From: CAMBRQ01 sp945870325
GTDB taxonomy: Bacteria; Bacillota; Clostridia; Lachnospirales; Lachnospiraceae
Direction of reading: 5' to 3'
Assembly: GCF_050313795.1 (NCBI RefSeq)
Contig: NZ_JBNPMC010000008.1
Coordinates: forward strand, 34,040 to 98,039
Length of the DNA: 64,000 bases
Under the pieces are notes generated by a model. The model saw only the letters and a list, made by a program, of their open reading frames with translations, searched no databases and was not told the DNA's origin. Both the position numbers and the translations under genes were made by a program. The first letter of the stretch is position 1, and the number at the start of each line of letters is the position of its first letter. Of the stretch, positions 7,856 to 16,195 are shown piece after piece.

Positions 7856-8383
7856 ATGAATTTATTATTATATGTGACAGATTTTATCGTGCCTCTTGTG
7901 ATCTTTGGAATTGTCAGTTACGGTATCCTAATGAAGGTCAACGTCTATGACACATTCATCAAAGGTGCGAAGAGTGGTTTCTTTACCGTAATCAAGATTA
8001 TGCCAACCCTGGTTGGGCTGATGGTGGCGGTGGGAATACTGCGTGCATCGGGATTCCTGGATTTCCTGTCGGAGGTCATAGGGATGTTCACAGAATATAT
8101 TGGCTTCCCGGGGGAACTGGTGCCGCTTACGGTGGTGAAGATGTTTTCATCGTCTGCTGCAACCGGGCTTTTATTGGACGTATTCAAGGAATATGGCACG
8201 GATTCTTACATAGGGCTGATTGCATCGATCAGCATGTCTTGTACGGAAACGATATTCTATACTATGAGCGTATATTATATGACGGCGAAGGTAACGAAGA
8301 CGAGATATACGCTGGGAGGCGCGTTATTCGCTACATTTGCGGGCTTGGTGGCGAGCGTGATTCTGGCGGGGATGATGGTGTGA
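7856..8383 (+). CDS. spmB: Spore maturation protein B
   Basis: A 175-residue membrane protein with the Gate domain. SpmB features are the N-terminal P-L-V-I-F-G-I-V-x-Y-G, the F-x-x-G-A-K-x-G block, the K-I-M-P-T-L-V-G-L-M-V-A region and the E-T-I-F-Y-T-M-S-V-Y-Y segment. GGGGGTG lies at good spacing before ATG 7856. In most spore formers spmB directly follows spmA; here the two are on opposite strands with the MATE and GH42 genes between. Its product is presumed still to partner SpmA in spore-core dehydration. Confidence 0.88.
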   Translation: MNLLLYVTDFIVPLVIFGIVSYGILMKVNVYDTFIKGAKSGFFTVIKIMPTLVGLMVAVGILRASGFLDFLSEVIGMFTEYIGFPGELVPLTVVKMFSSSAATGLLLDVFKEYGTDSYIGLIASISMSCTETIFYTMSVYYMTAKVTKTRYTLGGALFATFAGLVASVILAGMMV

Positions 8384-8416
8384 TAAGATAAATTAATCCC
8401 AATGGGATAAAATAGA

Positions 8417-8448
8417 AGAACCGGTATAATACGTATTACACCGGTTCT
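8417..8448. terminator. Bidirectional terminator after spmB
   Basis: AGAACCGGT...ACCGGTTCT hairpin between the convergent spmB gene and the gene on the minus strand. T-rich flanks lie on both sides. Confidence 0.75.
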
Positions 8449-8475
8449 GTTAAAAGTAAGATATTGATGTTATAT

Positions 8476-9231
8476 TTATTTCTTCCCTTTGCTCTTATCG
8501 CGAGGATTCTTCCAGATATTAAGCGCAGCAATAATTCCGACAATATACAAGATGCTTATGAGAATGGTCGGATTATCCTTAAGCAGATAAGTAACCGCCA
8601 CAATTGCTGCCAATGAGATTGTTAACTGGAATGCAGTCAGAAGTCTTTTTTCTTTCACTTCTTTTGCCTGCTGCAAGAATTCCAGTCTCTCTTGTTCTAA
8701 TTTGAGATAGTCCATAAGATCCTCGTCTTTGATGCGGGACAGGATTAGCTGATCTCTGGAGTAACTGTTATCCTTAGAGCGGAAATGGAAGAAATGCCTC
8801 TTCGGTCCCTCATCTTCGTCAAAATCAAAGTCGTCACTGGAATCCTTGGTATAGGATGATCTTATGAAACTGGCAGACTTCTGTGTGCCAGAGGAGTTGT
8901 TCTGTGAAGTGTTACCGCCAAATCCGTTGTTATTGGACTGGCTTGCAGCGGACTGGTGTGTGTCGGATGACCCAGGAGCAGCGGCTGTATTCGGGGCGGG
9001 ACTCTCAGTCACAGGTTCTGCTGTCGCGGGTTCTGCTGCCATAATCGGTGCGGCAGACTGGACTGGGGTATTAACTTCAGATGTTTCGGAAGCAGTCTTG
9101 GCTTGGTTTGCTTTATCAGCAACGTTATCTTCAACTTTATTTTCAGCCTCATCAGAGGCAGTTTTGTTCACGAGTGGGACGATTTTATTTTCGGTATTTT
9201 CTTCTTTTACAACGCTTAATTCTTCAGACAC
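8476..9231 (-). CDS. Unknown acidic, Ala/Ser/Glu-rich protein with two C-terminal membrane helices
   Basis: 251 residues, not recognised as a named family. About residues 1-120 are low complexity, rich in Glu, Ala, Pro, Ser and Asn. A short acidic block (D-D-F-D-F-D-E-D-E) follows near 135, then a charged helix (about 160-195), then two hydrophobic helices separated by a short loop (about 200-240), ending in a basic K/R-rich tail. The layout suggests a membrane-anchored protein with a disordered cytoplasmic arm. A GTG start at 9231 is preferred because GGAGGG lies six bases upstream; the in-frame ATG at 9246 overlaps that site. Monocistronic. Confidence 0.6.
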   Translation of the reverse strand: MSEELSVVKEENTENKIVPLVNKTASDEAENKVEDNVADKANQAKTASETSEVNTPVQSAAPIMAAEPATAEPVTESPAPNTAAAPGSSDTHQSAASQSNNNGFGGNTSQNNSSGTQKSASFIRSSYTKDSSDDFDFDEDEGPKRHFFHFRSKDNSYSRDQLILSRIKDEDLMDYLKLEQERLEFLQQAKEVKEKRLLTAFQLTISLAAIVAVTYLLKDNPTILISILYIVGIIAALNIWKNPRDKSKGKK

Positions 9232-9379
9232 GAGTAATCCCTCCATAATCAATTTCTTCTATCATAGCAATTTTCGACATAAAATTCAAGAAATCCGACA
9301 AATTGTAATTCTTAATTTTATAGAAATACCCTTATAAAAGTGTTAAAATGAATCAGAATGACAAAAGAAAGGTTTTGAT

Positions 9380-9680
9380 ATGATGAATACGACTTCTGCA
9401 ATGGAATCTGCTGATAAAAAATCTATATACAAGTTGCTAAGTAAACAGCTAAAGGGAGTAATCGGGCAAGTGCCTTACTTAATTTCTAATTTAGCCAATG
9501 CATCCGCACTTTTGAATGAAACTTTGACGGATATTAACTGGGTGGGATTCTATCTTATGGAAGATGGAAAACTTGTCCTTGGGCCATTTCAAGGGAAACT
9601 TGCATGCACTTGATGAGGATGACAGGGAAGGACTGGCTGAATTTGTGAAAATATTGGAGAAGCACATGGCAATCTGTTGA
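9380..9680 (+). pseudogene. msrC: Free methionine-(R)-sulfoxide reductase (fRMsr, GAF fold), internally deleted
   Basis: The first 75 or so codons match the fRMsr N-terminus, with N-W-V-G-F-Y-L and L-G-P-F-Q-G-K-x-A-C. A stop follows at 9611-9613. In a shifted frame the next bases encode L-D-E-D-D-R-E-G-L followed by a helix ending M-A-I-C and a stop at 9678, which is the normal C-terminus. The middle of the GAF domain (about 50-60 residues, with further redox cysteines) is missing. The intact enzyme reduces free Met-R-sulfoxide with thioredoxin. This is a deletion remnant just upstream of the jet operon. Confidence 0.75.
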
Positions 9681-9749
9681 TTAGAGATAGTGATGTTGCA
9701 AGAATAAGGGTAAACAAATATAAGGGCAAACAAATAGAGGAGAGTACAT

Positions 9750-11120
9750 ATGCAGCTACGCCAAGAGATCCCGGACACCTTCTGGAGCCTGTTCCGCTCC
9801 GTGAACCGGGAGATATACATAGAAGCACTTCTGTGCATTAACGAAGAATACCAATACAGTAATTATTTTCTCACCCGTGAAGTGTGCATCCAGGTTTTAA
9901 GCGACATGAATGCGAAGAAACGTTTTGAATTACAGTGGGAAGAGGGTGAGACCAGGATTGATATGCTGGAAACACCATCTTCACGCATCTTGAATTGGCT
10001 TCTGAAGACGGGGTGGCTGAAAAGAATCGAAGATTATAATACGCTGGTGACGAATATCGTCATCCCGGATTATGCGGCGGTATTCATCGAGGCATTCGAG
10101 AGGATCAATTCCGAAGACCTGGAAGAGACGGATATCTATATCCAGAATGTCTATGCAACGCTCTTCTCATTCCAGAATGACCCTCGGGCGAACCTAAGTA
10201 TGCTGCGGACGGCGCTGGTGAATACGAGGCGGCTGAACAAAGCATTGCAGGACATGCTTCACAACATGGACAAGTTCTTCGGCAGGCTTCTGGATCAGGA
10301 GTTCTATGGGGATCTGCTAAAAGAGCATTTGGACGGATACGTAGAAGAGATTGTCCGCAAGAAGTACCATATACTGAAGACTTCGGATAATTTCTACATC
10401 TATAAGATGGATATTAAGAAATGCATCCGGGAAATGCGTGAGAACGAGGAGTGGATAGAGAAGGTAAGAAAGCGTTCGAAGATGATGGGAGATACGAAGG
10501 ATGACGTACTGGATCTTCTGGACCTGATCGAGCGGGGATTCGATGACATTGAGCACCGCATTTCCAATATGGATAAGGAACATACCAAGTATGTACGGGC
10601 GACGGTGACAAGGCTTAACTATCTTCTTAGCGGTGAGACGGATACGAAAGGTCTGGTGGTACAGCTTTTGAACCGGATGTCTGCTGCGCCTTCCGGCGAA
10701 GAGCGGGAAGAGATTATCCGAGAAACCGGGGCGAAGATGAACCTCTCTTTATTGGAAATGTTATCGGAGAAATCATTATATAAAAGAAGAAAAGGGCGAA
10801 AGGATTTTATCAGTCAGATGGCAGCAGATGAGGCGATGGAGGATCTGGATAAGGAAGATGTGCTGCGCCTGAACCGGATTCAGATGCGGTACAGTAAGGA
10901 GCAGATCGAAGAGTTTATCGAGAACCGTATGGAAGATGAGATTATGGATGCGGCGAAGGTTGACATTACGGAGGAAGAGGATTTTGAGAAATTGATCCTG
11001 GCGTATGATTATAGTACGAGGAAGAATAGTAAATATATGGTGCTGGAGGAAGAGACGGAGATGGTTGAGAGAGCTGGATATAAGTATCCGGCGCTTAAGT
11101 TTGTGCGCAGGAGGGTATAA
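9750..11120 (+). CDS. jetA: JetA (MksF-like kleisin), Wadjet/MksFEB condensin subunit
   Basis: A 456-residue mostly helical, acidic protein, first of three tightly coupled genes. It resembles the DUF5716/Wadjet JetA family: an N-terminal winged-helix-like part beginning P-D-T-F-W-x-L-F-x-S, and long helices in the middle. JetA is the kleisin that bridges the heads of the SMC-like JetC and binds JetB. AGAGGAG lies at ideal spacing before ATG 9750. The stop is one base before the jetB start. Family assignment rests on pattern recognition plus the unmistakable JetC two genes downstream. Confidence 0.8.
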   Translation: MQLRQEIPDTFWSLFRSVNREIYIEALLCINEEYQYSNYFLTREVCIQVLSDMNAKKRFELQWEEGETRIDMLETPSSRILNWLLKTGWLKRIEDYNTLVTNIVIPDYAAVFIEAFERINSEDLEETDIYIQNVYATLFSFQNDPRANLSMLRTALVNTRRLNKALQDMLHNMDKFFGRLLDQEFYGDLLKEHLDGYVEEIVRKKYHILKTSDNFYIYKMDIKKCIREMRENEEWIEKVRKRSKMMGDTKDDVLDLLDLIERGFDDIEHRISNMDKEHTKYVRATVTRLNYLLSGETDTKGLVVQLLNRMSAAPSGEEREEIIRETGAKMNLSLLEMLSEKSLYKRRKGRKDFISQMAADEAMEDLDKEDVLRLNRIQMRYSKEQIEEFIENRMEDEIMDAAKVDITEEEDFEKLILAYDYSTRKNSKYMVLEEETEMVERAGYKYPALKFVRRRV

Positions 11121-11121
11121 A

Positions 11122-11772
11122 ATGGCAATGATAGATTATTTTGAACAACTAACCCAGGAGGAGCAGGAGGATGTCACAGAAGTAATTCAGACCTTATATC
11201 GTCAGACCTACCTCCTGGAACGCAGATTCGACAGACGTTCAGGGCGTATGCAGTATGTACCGGAGTATCGGACATGCAGCAAGCATATAGAATTCCTGCG
11301 GGCGTATTTTGCCGTGGCGGGGATTGCATTGAAGGAGAATGCCCACATGGGTGTGATCTATATCCAGGAGGAGATGTTGTGGGGTGAGAAACTGCCACGG
11401 CTTGCAACCATATATCTGCTCGTGTTGAAACTCATTTACGATGAGCAGATGGCGAATGTATCGTCGAGCAGCCATATTGTGACGACATTAGGAGCGGTGA
11501 ATGGGAAGGCGGGGGAGTTCCGCGTGCTTACGAGTCTACCGTCACCGACGGAGATGCGGCGTACTATTGCGCTTCTTAAGAAATATCAGATGATTGAGCC
11601 GCTGGATGTATTGGAAGAATTGAATGAGCATACAAGGCTTGTCATCTATCCGTGTATTCATGCGGTATTGATGGGCGATGATATTAAGGAACTGTTAGAG
11701 ACGTTCGGGGAGGAGGATCACATTGGAGATGAAGCAGCCATTCAAAGCACTCTCGAAGATATGCCTGAATAA
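11122..11772 (+). CDS. jetB: JetB (MksE-like, DUF4194), Wadjet/MksFEB condensin subunit
   Basis: 216 residues with the DUF4194 pattern: a short acidic N-terminus, an E-x-x-x-V-x-x-x-I-x-x-L-Y-R-Q-T-Y-L-L-E helix, an A-Y-F-x-x-A-G-I-x-L block, then two winged-helix-like repeats including a conserved L-P-x-x-x-T-I-Y-L-L-V-L-K-L. JetB is the KITE-type partner of the kleisin. CAGGAGGG precedes the ATG, which begins one base after the jetA stop. The 3' end overlaps jetC by about 50 bp, so the three proteins are translationally coupled. Confidence 0.8.
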   Translation: MAMIDYFEQLTQEEQEDVTEVIQTLYRQTYLLERRFDRRSGRMQYVPEYRTCSKHIEFLRAYFAVAGIALKENAHMGVIYIQEEMLWGEKLPRLATIYLLVLKLIYDEQMANVSSSSHIVTTLGAVNGKAGEFRVLTSLPSPTEMRRTIALLKKYQMIEPLDVLEELNEHTRLVIYPCIHAVLMGDDIKELLETFGEEDHIGDEAAIQSTLEDMPE

Positions 11773-14700
11773 CTGGCATTATATAGATAGGAAGATATTG
11801 ACACTGAATGAGGGGATTAATTTCTTCACAGGGCATTCCGGAAGCGGGAAGTCTACGGTGATTGATGCCATCCAGATCGTGCTGTATGCCAATACGGATG
11901 GGCGTGGCTTCTTTAATAAAGCGGCAGCAGATGATTCGGACCGGACGCTGATCGAGTATCTCCGTGGCATGGTGAATATCAGTGAGAATAATGAGTCTCA
12001 GTATCTGCGGAATCAGAATTTCTCCAGTACGATCGTGCTGGAATTGGAGCAGACGAACACGAAGGAGAAGCAATGCGTGGGCGTTGTGTTTGACGTGGAG
12101 ACGGCGACCAATGAGATCAGCAGGCTGTTCTTCTGGCATACGGGCGGGTTATTGGAGAATTCTTATCGTACGAAAAGCAGGTGTCTGACTACCATGGAGA
12201 TGCGCGAGTATCTGCAGAGGACGTTTTCGCCGGAGAGGTTCTACTGTGGACCGAGCAATGAGAGATTCCGCCGGCAGTTGTATGACATTTACCTGGGCGG
12301 GCTGGATATGGAGAAATTCCCGAGATTGTTCAAAAGAGCGATTCCATTTCGCATGAATATTAAGCTGGAAGATTTTGTGAAAGAATATATCTGCATGGAG
12401 CAGGACATCCATATTGAGGATTTGCAGGAAAGCGTGATGCAGTATGGGCGGATGCGCAATAAGATTGAGGAAACGCTGGAGGAGATTCGCCAACTTACGC
12501 AGATTCGGGAGATTTATCAGAGATATGACGAGAAGCGTAAGGAAGTGGAATTATGCTCCTATCAGATCGACCGTTTGGAAATGCTGCAGTTGGAGGCGAA
12601 GATTCAGGAGTGCCGGGATAAGATGAAGAACCGGCAGGAGGAGATTGCCGGACTGGAAGGGCAGAAGGCGCGGCTTGAAGAGGAGCAGTCTGCACTGCAG
12701 AAGGAATACGAGGAGATTATTCTTCGGATTGCTAATAGTGGGTATTCGAATCTGGAAGCGGAACTGGGAGCGCTGAATGAGACGCTGGAGAGACTTAGGA
12801 ATAGCAAGGTCAGATGGCAGCAAACGGCGGAGCGCTTGGCGGAATGGAAGAATCAGGATGTGACACCGAATCAGACGATATGGGATATCGAGAAATTCGC
12901 GGACGGGGACATTTCCGAAGAGGAGATGGAACGTTTGATGGAGAGTTTCCGTGATATTCAAGAGGAACTGGAAGAGCAGAGGCAGGAGACGGATGCGGAC
13001 CTTCGTAAAGTAAAGAAAGAAGAGAAAGAGGCGCGGGAGGAGTTAAAGGCGCTGAAGCAGGGAAAGAAGGCATATCCGCGGGAACTGGAAGAGGCGAGAT
13101 ATGAACTGCGGAACCGTCTGCATGAGCGATGCGGGAAGTTCGTGAATGTGCAGATTATGGCGGATCTTCTGGATGTGAAGGACGAGCGGTGGCAGAATGC
13201 GGTGGAAGGCTACATGGGCAATCATAAACTGCTGCTTGTGGTGGAGCCGGGGTATGCCAAGGCTGCGATGGATATCTATGAGGAGATGGATAAGAAGAAG
13301 TTCTTCCGGGCGGCGGTGGTGGATACGGAGAAGGTGTCAAAAGAGGCGCATCAGGTACGTCCGGGGTCACTGGCGGAAGAAGTGCGGGCGAAGGAGCCTT
13401 ATGTGCAGGCATATATTGATTTCTTCTTGGGAAATGTGATGAAGTGTGAGACGATTGTAGAACTCCGTGAGTGCCGGATCGGAATTACGCCGGATTGCGT
13501 GATGTATCACAGTTATCGTTTGCAGCATATTAATCCGGAGAATTATACCAGACGTGCGTATATTGGCGAGATCAGTATGCGTCAGCGGGTGCGGCAGTTG
13601 GAGGAGCGATGCCAGAAATTGCAGGATGAGAGGATACCGCTTCAGGAGACGCTGGAGGATATCCGTAAGACGATGCAGCTGGAGATGTTGAATCAGCCGA
13701 TTGGAGATTATCTTGGCTGGATGGCAGATGTGAAGGAGATGCCTGCGAAGGAGCGAAAGAAAGCGCAGATTACGGAGAAGATGCGTAAATTGAAGGAAGA
13801 ATCCGTGGATGCGTGGGAACTTCAGAAGGGAGAACTTGCGCGGCAGCAGGATGAGAAAAAGAACCAGATTACGAAGGTACAGGAGGGAATCTGGGGGAAT
13901 CGAAGAGAGATTGACAGGCTGAGTGAGGAAGTCTTGCAAGCGGAGAGTGCGTTGCTGGAGCAGAGGCGAAAACTTGGAGTGAAATTGAAAGTACAATTAG
14001 AAGATGGTGTTGCTCAGAATGCAAATGCTGGTGGAATGCCAAGGACAGATACGGCAGTTGAGTTGGTGGAGAATGACAGTGTAGAAAATCAGGATATGAA
14101 TATGACTACATATGAGCAAGAATTCCAGAAGTATTTGTCTGGCAAGAAATCTACAAATTACGATTATCTTAAGCGTCAAAGGATCTCCGAACTCTCTCCG
14201 ATGCGTGAAGAAGAAGAGCAGAATTATCAGAAGTTAGTGGAAGAGCGGAGCAGTTACATCCGCAGTTATCCGAACCGGACATTCTCTACTGCAATCCGTA
14301 GTAACGAACCTTATGAGCAATTATTAGAAAGTCTTCAGTGCGATGATCTGGAAGCATTCAAGGAATCTGCGAAAGAGCAGGCGCGTTCGGCGGTAGAGCA
14401 TTTTAAAGATGACTTCATATTCAAGATCCGCAGTGCGATCCGTGAAGCGTACCAGCGCAGGGATGAGTTGAATCGGATTATCAGTGGATTGGATTTTGGT
14501 AAGGATAAGTATCAGTTTGTCATTACGAAGAATAAAGGGGCGGACGGAAGATATTATAAGATGTTCATGGATGATTCCTTGCAGATTCATCCTTCTCAGC
14601 TGACGGATTCAATGGAGAATCAGTTGAATATGTTTACGATGGAGCATGAGGATCAATATGGGGATCTGATGAATGAGTTGATTAATATCTTCATTCCGCC

Positions 14701-15190
14701 GGAGAATGCTACGAAGGAAGAACTGGAAGAGGCGAAAAAGAATATGGATAAGTATGCGGATTACCGGACTTATCTCTCCTTCGATATGCAGCAGATTGTA
14801 AAAGGCGAGAAGGATATGACCATTGGGCTTGGCAAGATGATTAAGAAGAACTCCGGCGGTGAGGGACAGAATCCGCTGTATGTAGCGCTGCTGGCAAGTT
14901 TCGCGCAGGTGTATCGGATCAATCAGTCGGCGAAGATGCAGAGGAATCCAACGATAAGGCTGGTGGTGTTGGATGAGGCATTTTCCAAGATGGATGCGGA
15001 GAAAGTGGCAAGTTGTATCTCGCTGATCAGGGGGCTTGGATTCCAGGCGATTATCAGCGCGACCAACGACAAGATACAGAATTATCTGGAGAATGTGGAT
15101 AAGACGTTTGTCTATGCGAATCCAAATAAGAAGCATATCTCGATACAGGAATTCGAGAAGAAGGAATTTGTGGAACTGGTGGAGGAGTAG
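11723..15190 (+). CDS. jetC: JetC (MksB-like SMC ATPase), Wadjet/MksFEB condensin
   Basis: 1155 residues with the layout of an SMC-like ATPase. Walker A is GHSGSGKS at residues 37-44. Long coiled coils flank a hinge-like globular region (about 460-640). The C-terminal head has the signature N-S-G-G-E-G-Q-N-P and Walker B L-V-V-L-D-E-A-F-S-K-M-D. In Wadjet systems JetABC extrudes small circular DNA and JetD cuts it. A TTG start (11723) sits six bases after AGGAGG; the ATG at 11729 is the alternative. A family-1 repeat begins 10 bases after the stop, and no jetD follows. Confidence 0.88.
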   Translation: MEMKQPFKALSKICLNNWHYIDRKILTLNEGINFFTGHSGSGKSTVIDAIQIVLYANTDGRGFFNKAAADDSDRTLIEYLRGMVNISENNESQYLRNQNFSSTIVLELEQTNTKEKQCVGVVFDVETATNEISRLFFWHTGGLLENSYRTKSRCLTTMEMREYLQRTFSPERFYCGPSNERFRRQLYDIYLGGLDMEKFPRLFKRAIPFRMNIKLEDFVKEYICMEQDIHIEDLQESVMQYGRMRNKIEETLEEIRQLTQIREIYQRYDEKRKEVELCSYQIDRLEMLQLEAKIQECRDKMKNRQEEIAGLEGQKARLEEEQSALQKEYEEIILRIANSGYSNLEAELGALNETLERLRNSKVRWQQTAERLAEWKNQDVTPNQTIWDIEKFADGDISEEEMERLMESFRDIQEELEEQRQETDADLRKVKKEEKEAREELKALKQGKKAYPRELEEARYELRNRLHERCGKFVNVQIMADLLDVKDERWQNAVEGYMGNHKLLLVVEPGYAKAAMDIYEEMDKKKFFRAAVVDTEKVSKEAHQVRPGSLAEEVRAKEPYVQAYIDFFLGNVMKCETIVELRECRIGITPDCVMYHSYRLQHINPENYTRRAYIGEISMRQRVRQLEERCQKLQDERIPLQETLEDIRKTMQLEMLNQPIGDYLGWMADVKEMPAKERKKAQITEKMRKLKEESVDAWELQKGELARQQDEKKNQITKVQEGIWGNRREIDRLSEEVLQAESALLEQRRKLGVKLKVQLEDGVAQNANAGGMPRTDTAVELVENDSVENQDMNMTTYEQEFQKYLSGKKSTNYDYLKRQRISELSPMREEEEQNYQKLVEERSSYIRSYPNRTFSTAIRSNEPYEQLLESLQCDDLEAFKESAKEQARSAVEHFKDDFIFKIRSAIREAYQRRDELNRIISGLDFGKDKYQFVITKNKGADGRYYKMFMDDSLQIHPSQLTDSMENQLNMFTMEHEDQYGDLMNELINIFIPPENATKEELEEAKKNMDKYADYRTYLSFDMQQIVKGEKDMTIGLGKMIKKNSGGEGQNPLYVALLASFAQVYRINQSAKMQRNPTIRLVVLDEAFSKMDAEKVASCISLIRGLGFQAIISATNDKIQNYLENVDKTFVYANPNKKHISIQEFEKKEFVELVEE

Positions 15191-15200
15191 AAGTTAAAAA

Positions 15201-15274
15201 GGGACACGGCAAATCGAAAAAGGGACACGGCAAATCCAATTGGGGACGGGGGAAATTGCAATTTCCCCGTCCCC
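15201..15274. repeat. Family-1 phased repeat, copy 5
   Basis: GGGAC cores at 15201, 15222 and 15243 (21 bp phase), with a palindrome from 15242 to 15274. It lies between the jetC stop and the 3' end of the metallo-hydrolase gene, where jetD would be expected. Confidence 0.9.
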
Positions 15275-15285
15275 AATGCGTCACG

Positions 15286-16086
15286 TTAAAGTGCGAATGT
15301 CTCCAGATCATCCGGCACATACAGATTCCCATGATAGTACTGCTGTCCTTCTTCGGTATACAATTTCTTACGCTCGGCCAGATGCGTTTCTTCCGTATGA
15401 TACAGAAGCAGATTCGGTACTCCAAGTTCTTCAGCCAGTTGGCAGGCTTCTTTAACCGTGCTGTGATGTTTCTCGTAAGGCTTGAACTTATCTGCCTCGC
15501 CAAACAGGCAGAATGCCTCATGGAGAAGCCAATCGCTGCCCTTCACATATTCATAATTCACTTCATTATATGGCTCGTCCCCAACGCAAGTGAACTTCTT
15601 GCCATTTTTCAATTGCATAGTGAACCCAAACTGTTTCGCTTTGGTAGAGGCGATATCAAAGAAAGTCACAGGACAGTCGAGAACTTCACGCTGGTCGCCG
15701 CTCTCAACAATGTCAAAACGAATCCTCTCCCCCATATGTTTGCAGACTTTCTGCTGAATTGTCATATTGGCGATTGCCTGGATCTTCTCAGATAATTCTT
15801 TGTGGCAGTAGATTCTGAGTTCCCCATCGTATTTCCCCTGATTCATTCTCTGTCCGATAATACGAATCAGCCAGATGATTCCAAGAACGTGATCTACGTG
15901 TTCATGAGTAACAAAGATGTCATGGATATCAGTGATTGCGATCCCTGTGTCTTTCAGTACTTTTAAAATTCTATTTCCGCCGCCTGCATCTATGAGAAAA
16001 TGTCTTCCTTCATCAGAAATGGCAAAACATGTGTTGTAGCATTCGGATACAGCAGCATTTCCAGTTCCCAGTATTGTCAGTTTCAT
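15286..16086 (-). CDS. Metallo-beta-lactamase-fold hydrolase, RNase Z-like
   Basis: A 266-residue protein with the RNase Z-type fold: N-terminal M-K-L-T-I-L-G-T-G-N-A, the metal motif T-H-E-H-V-D-H near residue 80, a D-E-P near 190 and a late H-E-A-F and H-S-T pair. It lacks the long exosite arm of classical tRNase Z, so it belongs among short RNase Z-like hydrolases whose substrate is often unknown. It reads toward jetC, and its 3' end is next to repeat copy 5. A half-repeat lies just upstream of its start. Confidence 0.75.
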   Translation of the reverse strand: MKLTILGTGNAAVSECYNTCFAISDEGRHFLIDAGGGNRILKVLKDTGIAITDIHDIFVTHEHVDHVLGIIWLIRIIGQRMNQGKYDGELRIYCHKELSEKIQAIANMTIQQKVCKHMGERIRFDIVESGDQREVLDCPVTFFDIASTKAKQFGFTMQLKNGKKFTCVGDEPYNEVNYEYVKGSDWLLHEAFCLFGEADKFKPYEKHHSTVKEACQLAEELGVPNLLLYHTEETHLAERKKLYTEEGQQYYHGNLYVPDDLETFAL

Positions 16087-16108
16087 ATTAAACCCTCCAT
16101 TCTATTCA

Positions 16109-16121
16109 TTTCCCCGTCCCC
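16109..16121. repeat. Family-1 repeat fragment
   Basis: TTCCCCGTCCCC only, equal to one palindrome arm, between the class V PLP enzyme and the metallo-hydrolase. It may be a relic of a fuller copy or chance. Confidence 0.4.
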
Positions 16122-16195
16122 AAAAAAGGAACTGCTGCCCTATATGTGGGGAAGGCAGCAGTTCGGTCGTCTATATATGACGTAAACGAGAGGAG

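Noticed and set aside
8864..9337. Long plus-strand frame opposite the unknown acidic gene
   Set aside because: It is the mirror of a low-complexity Ala/Glu/Ser region and has no ribosome site.
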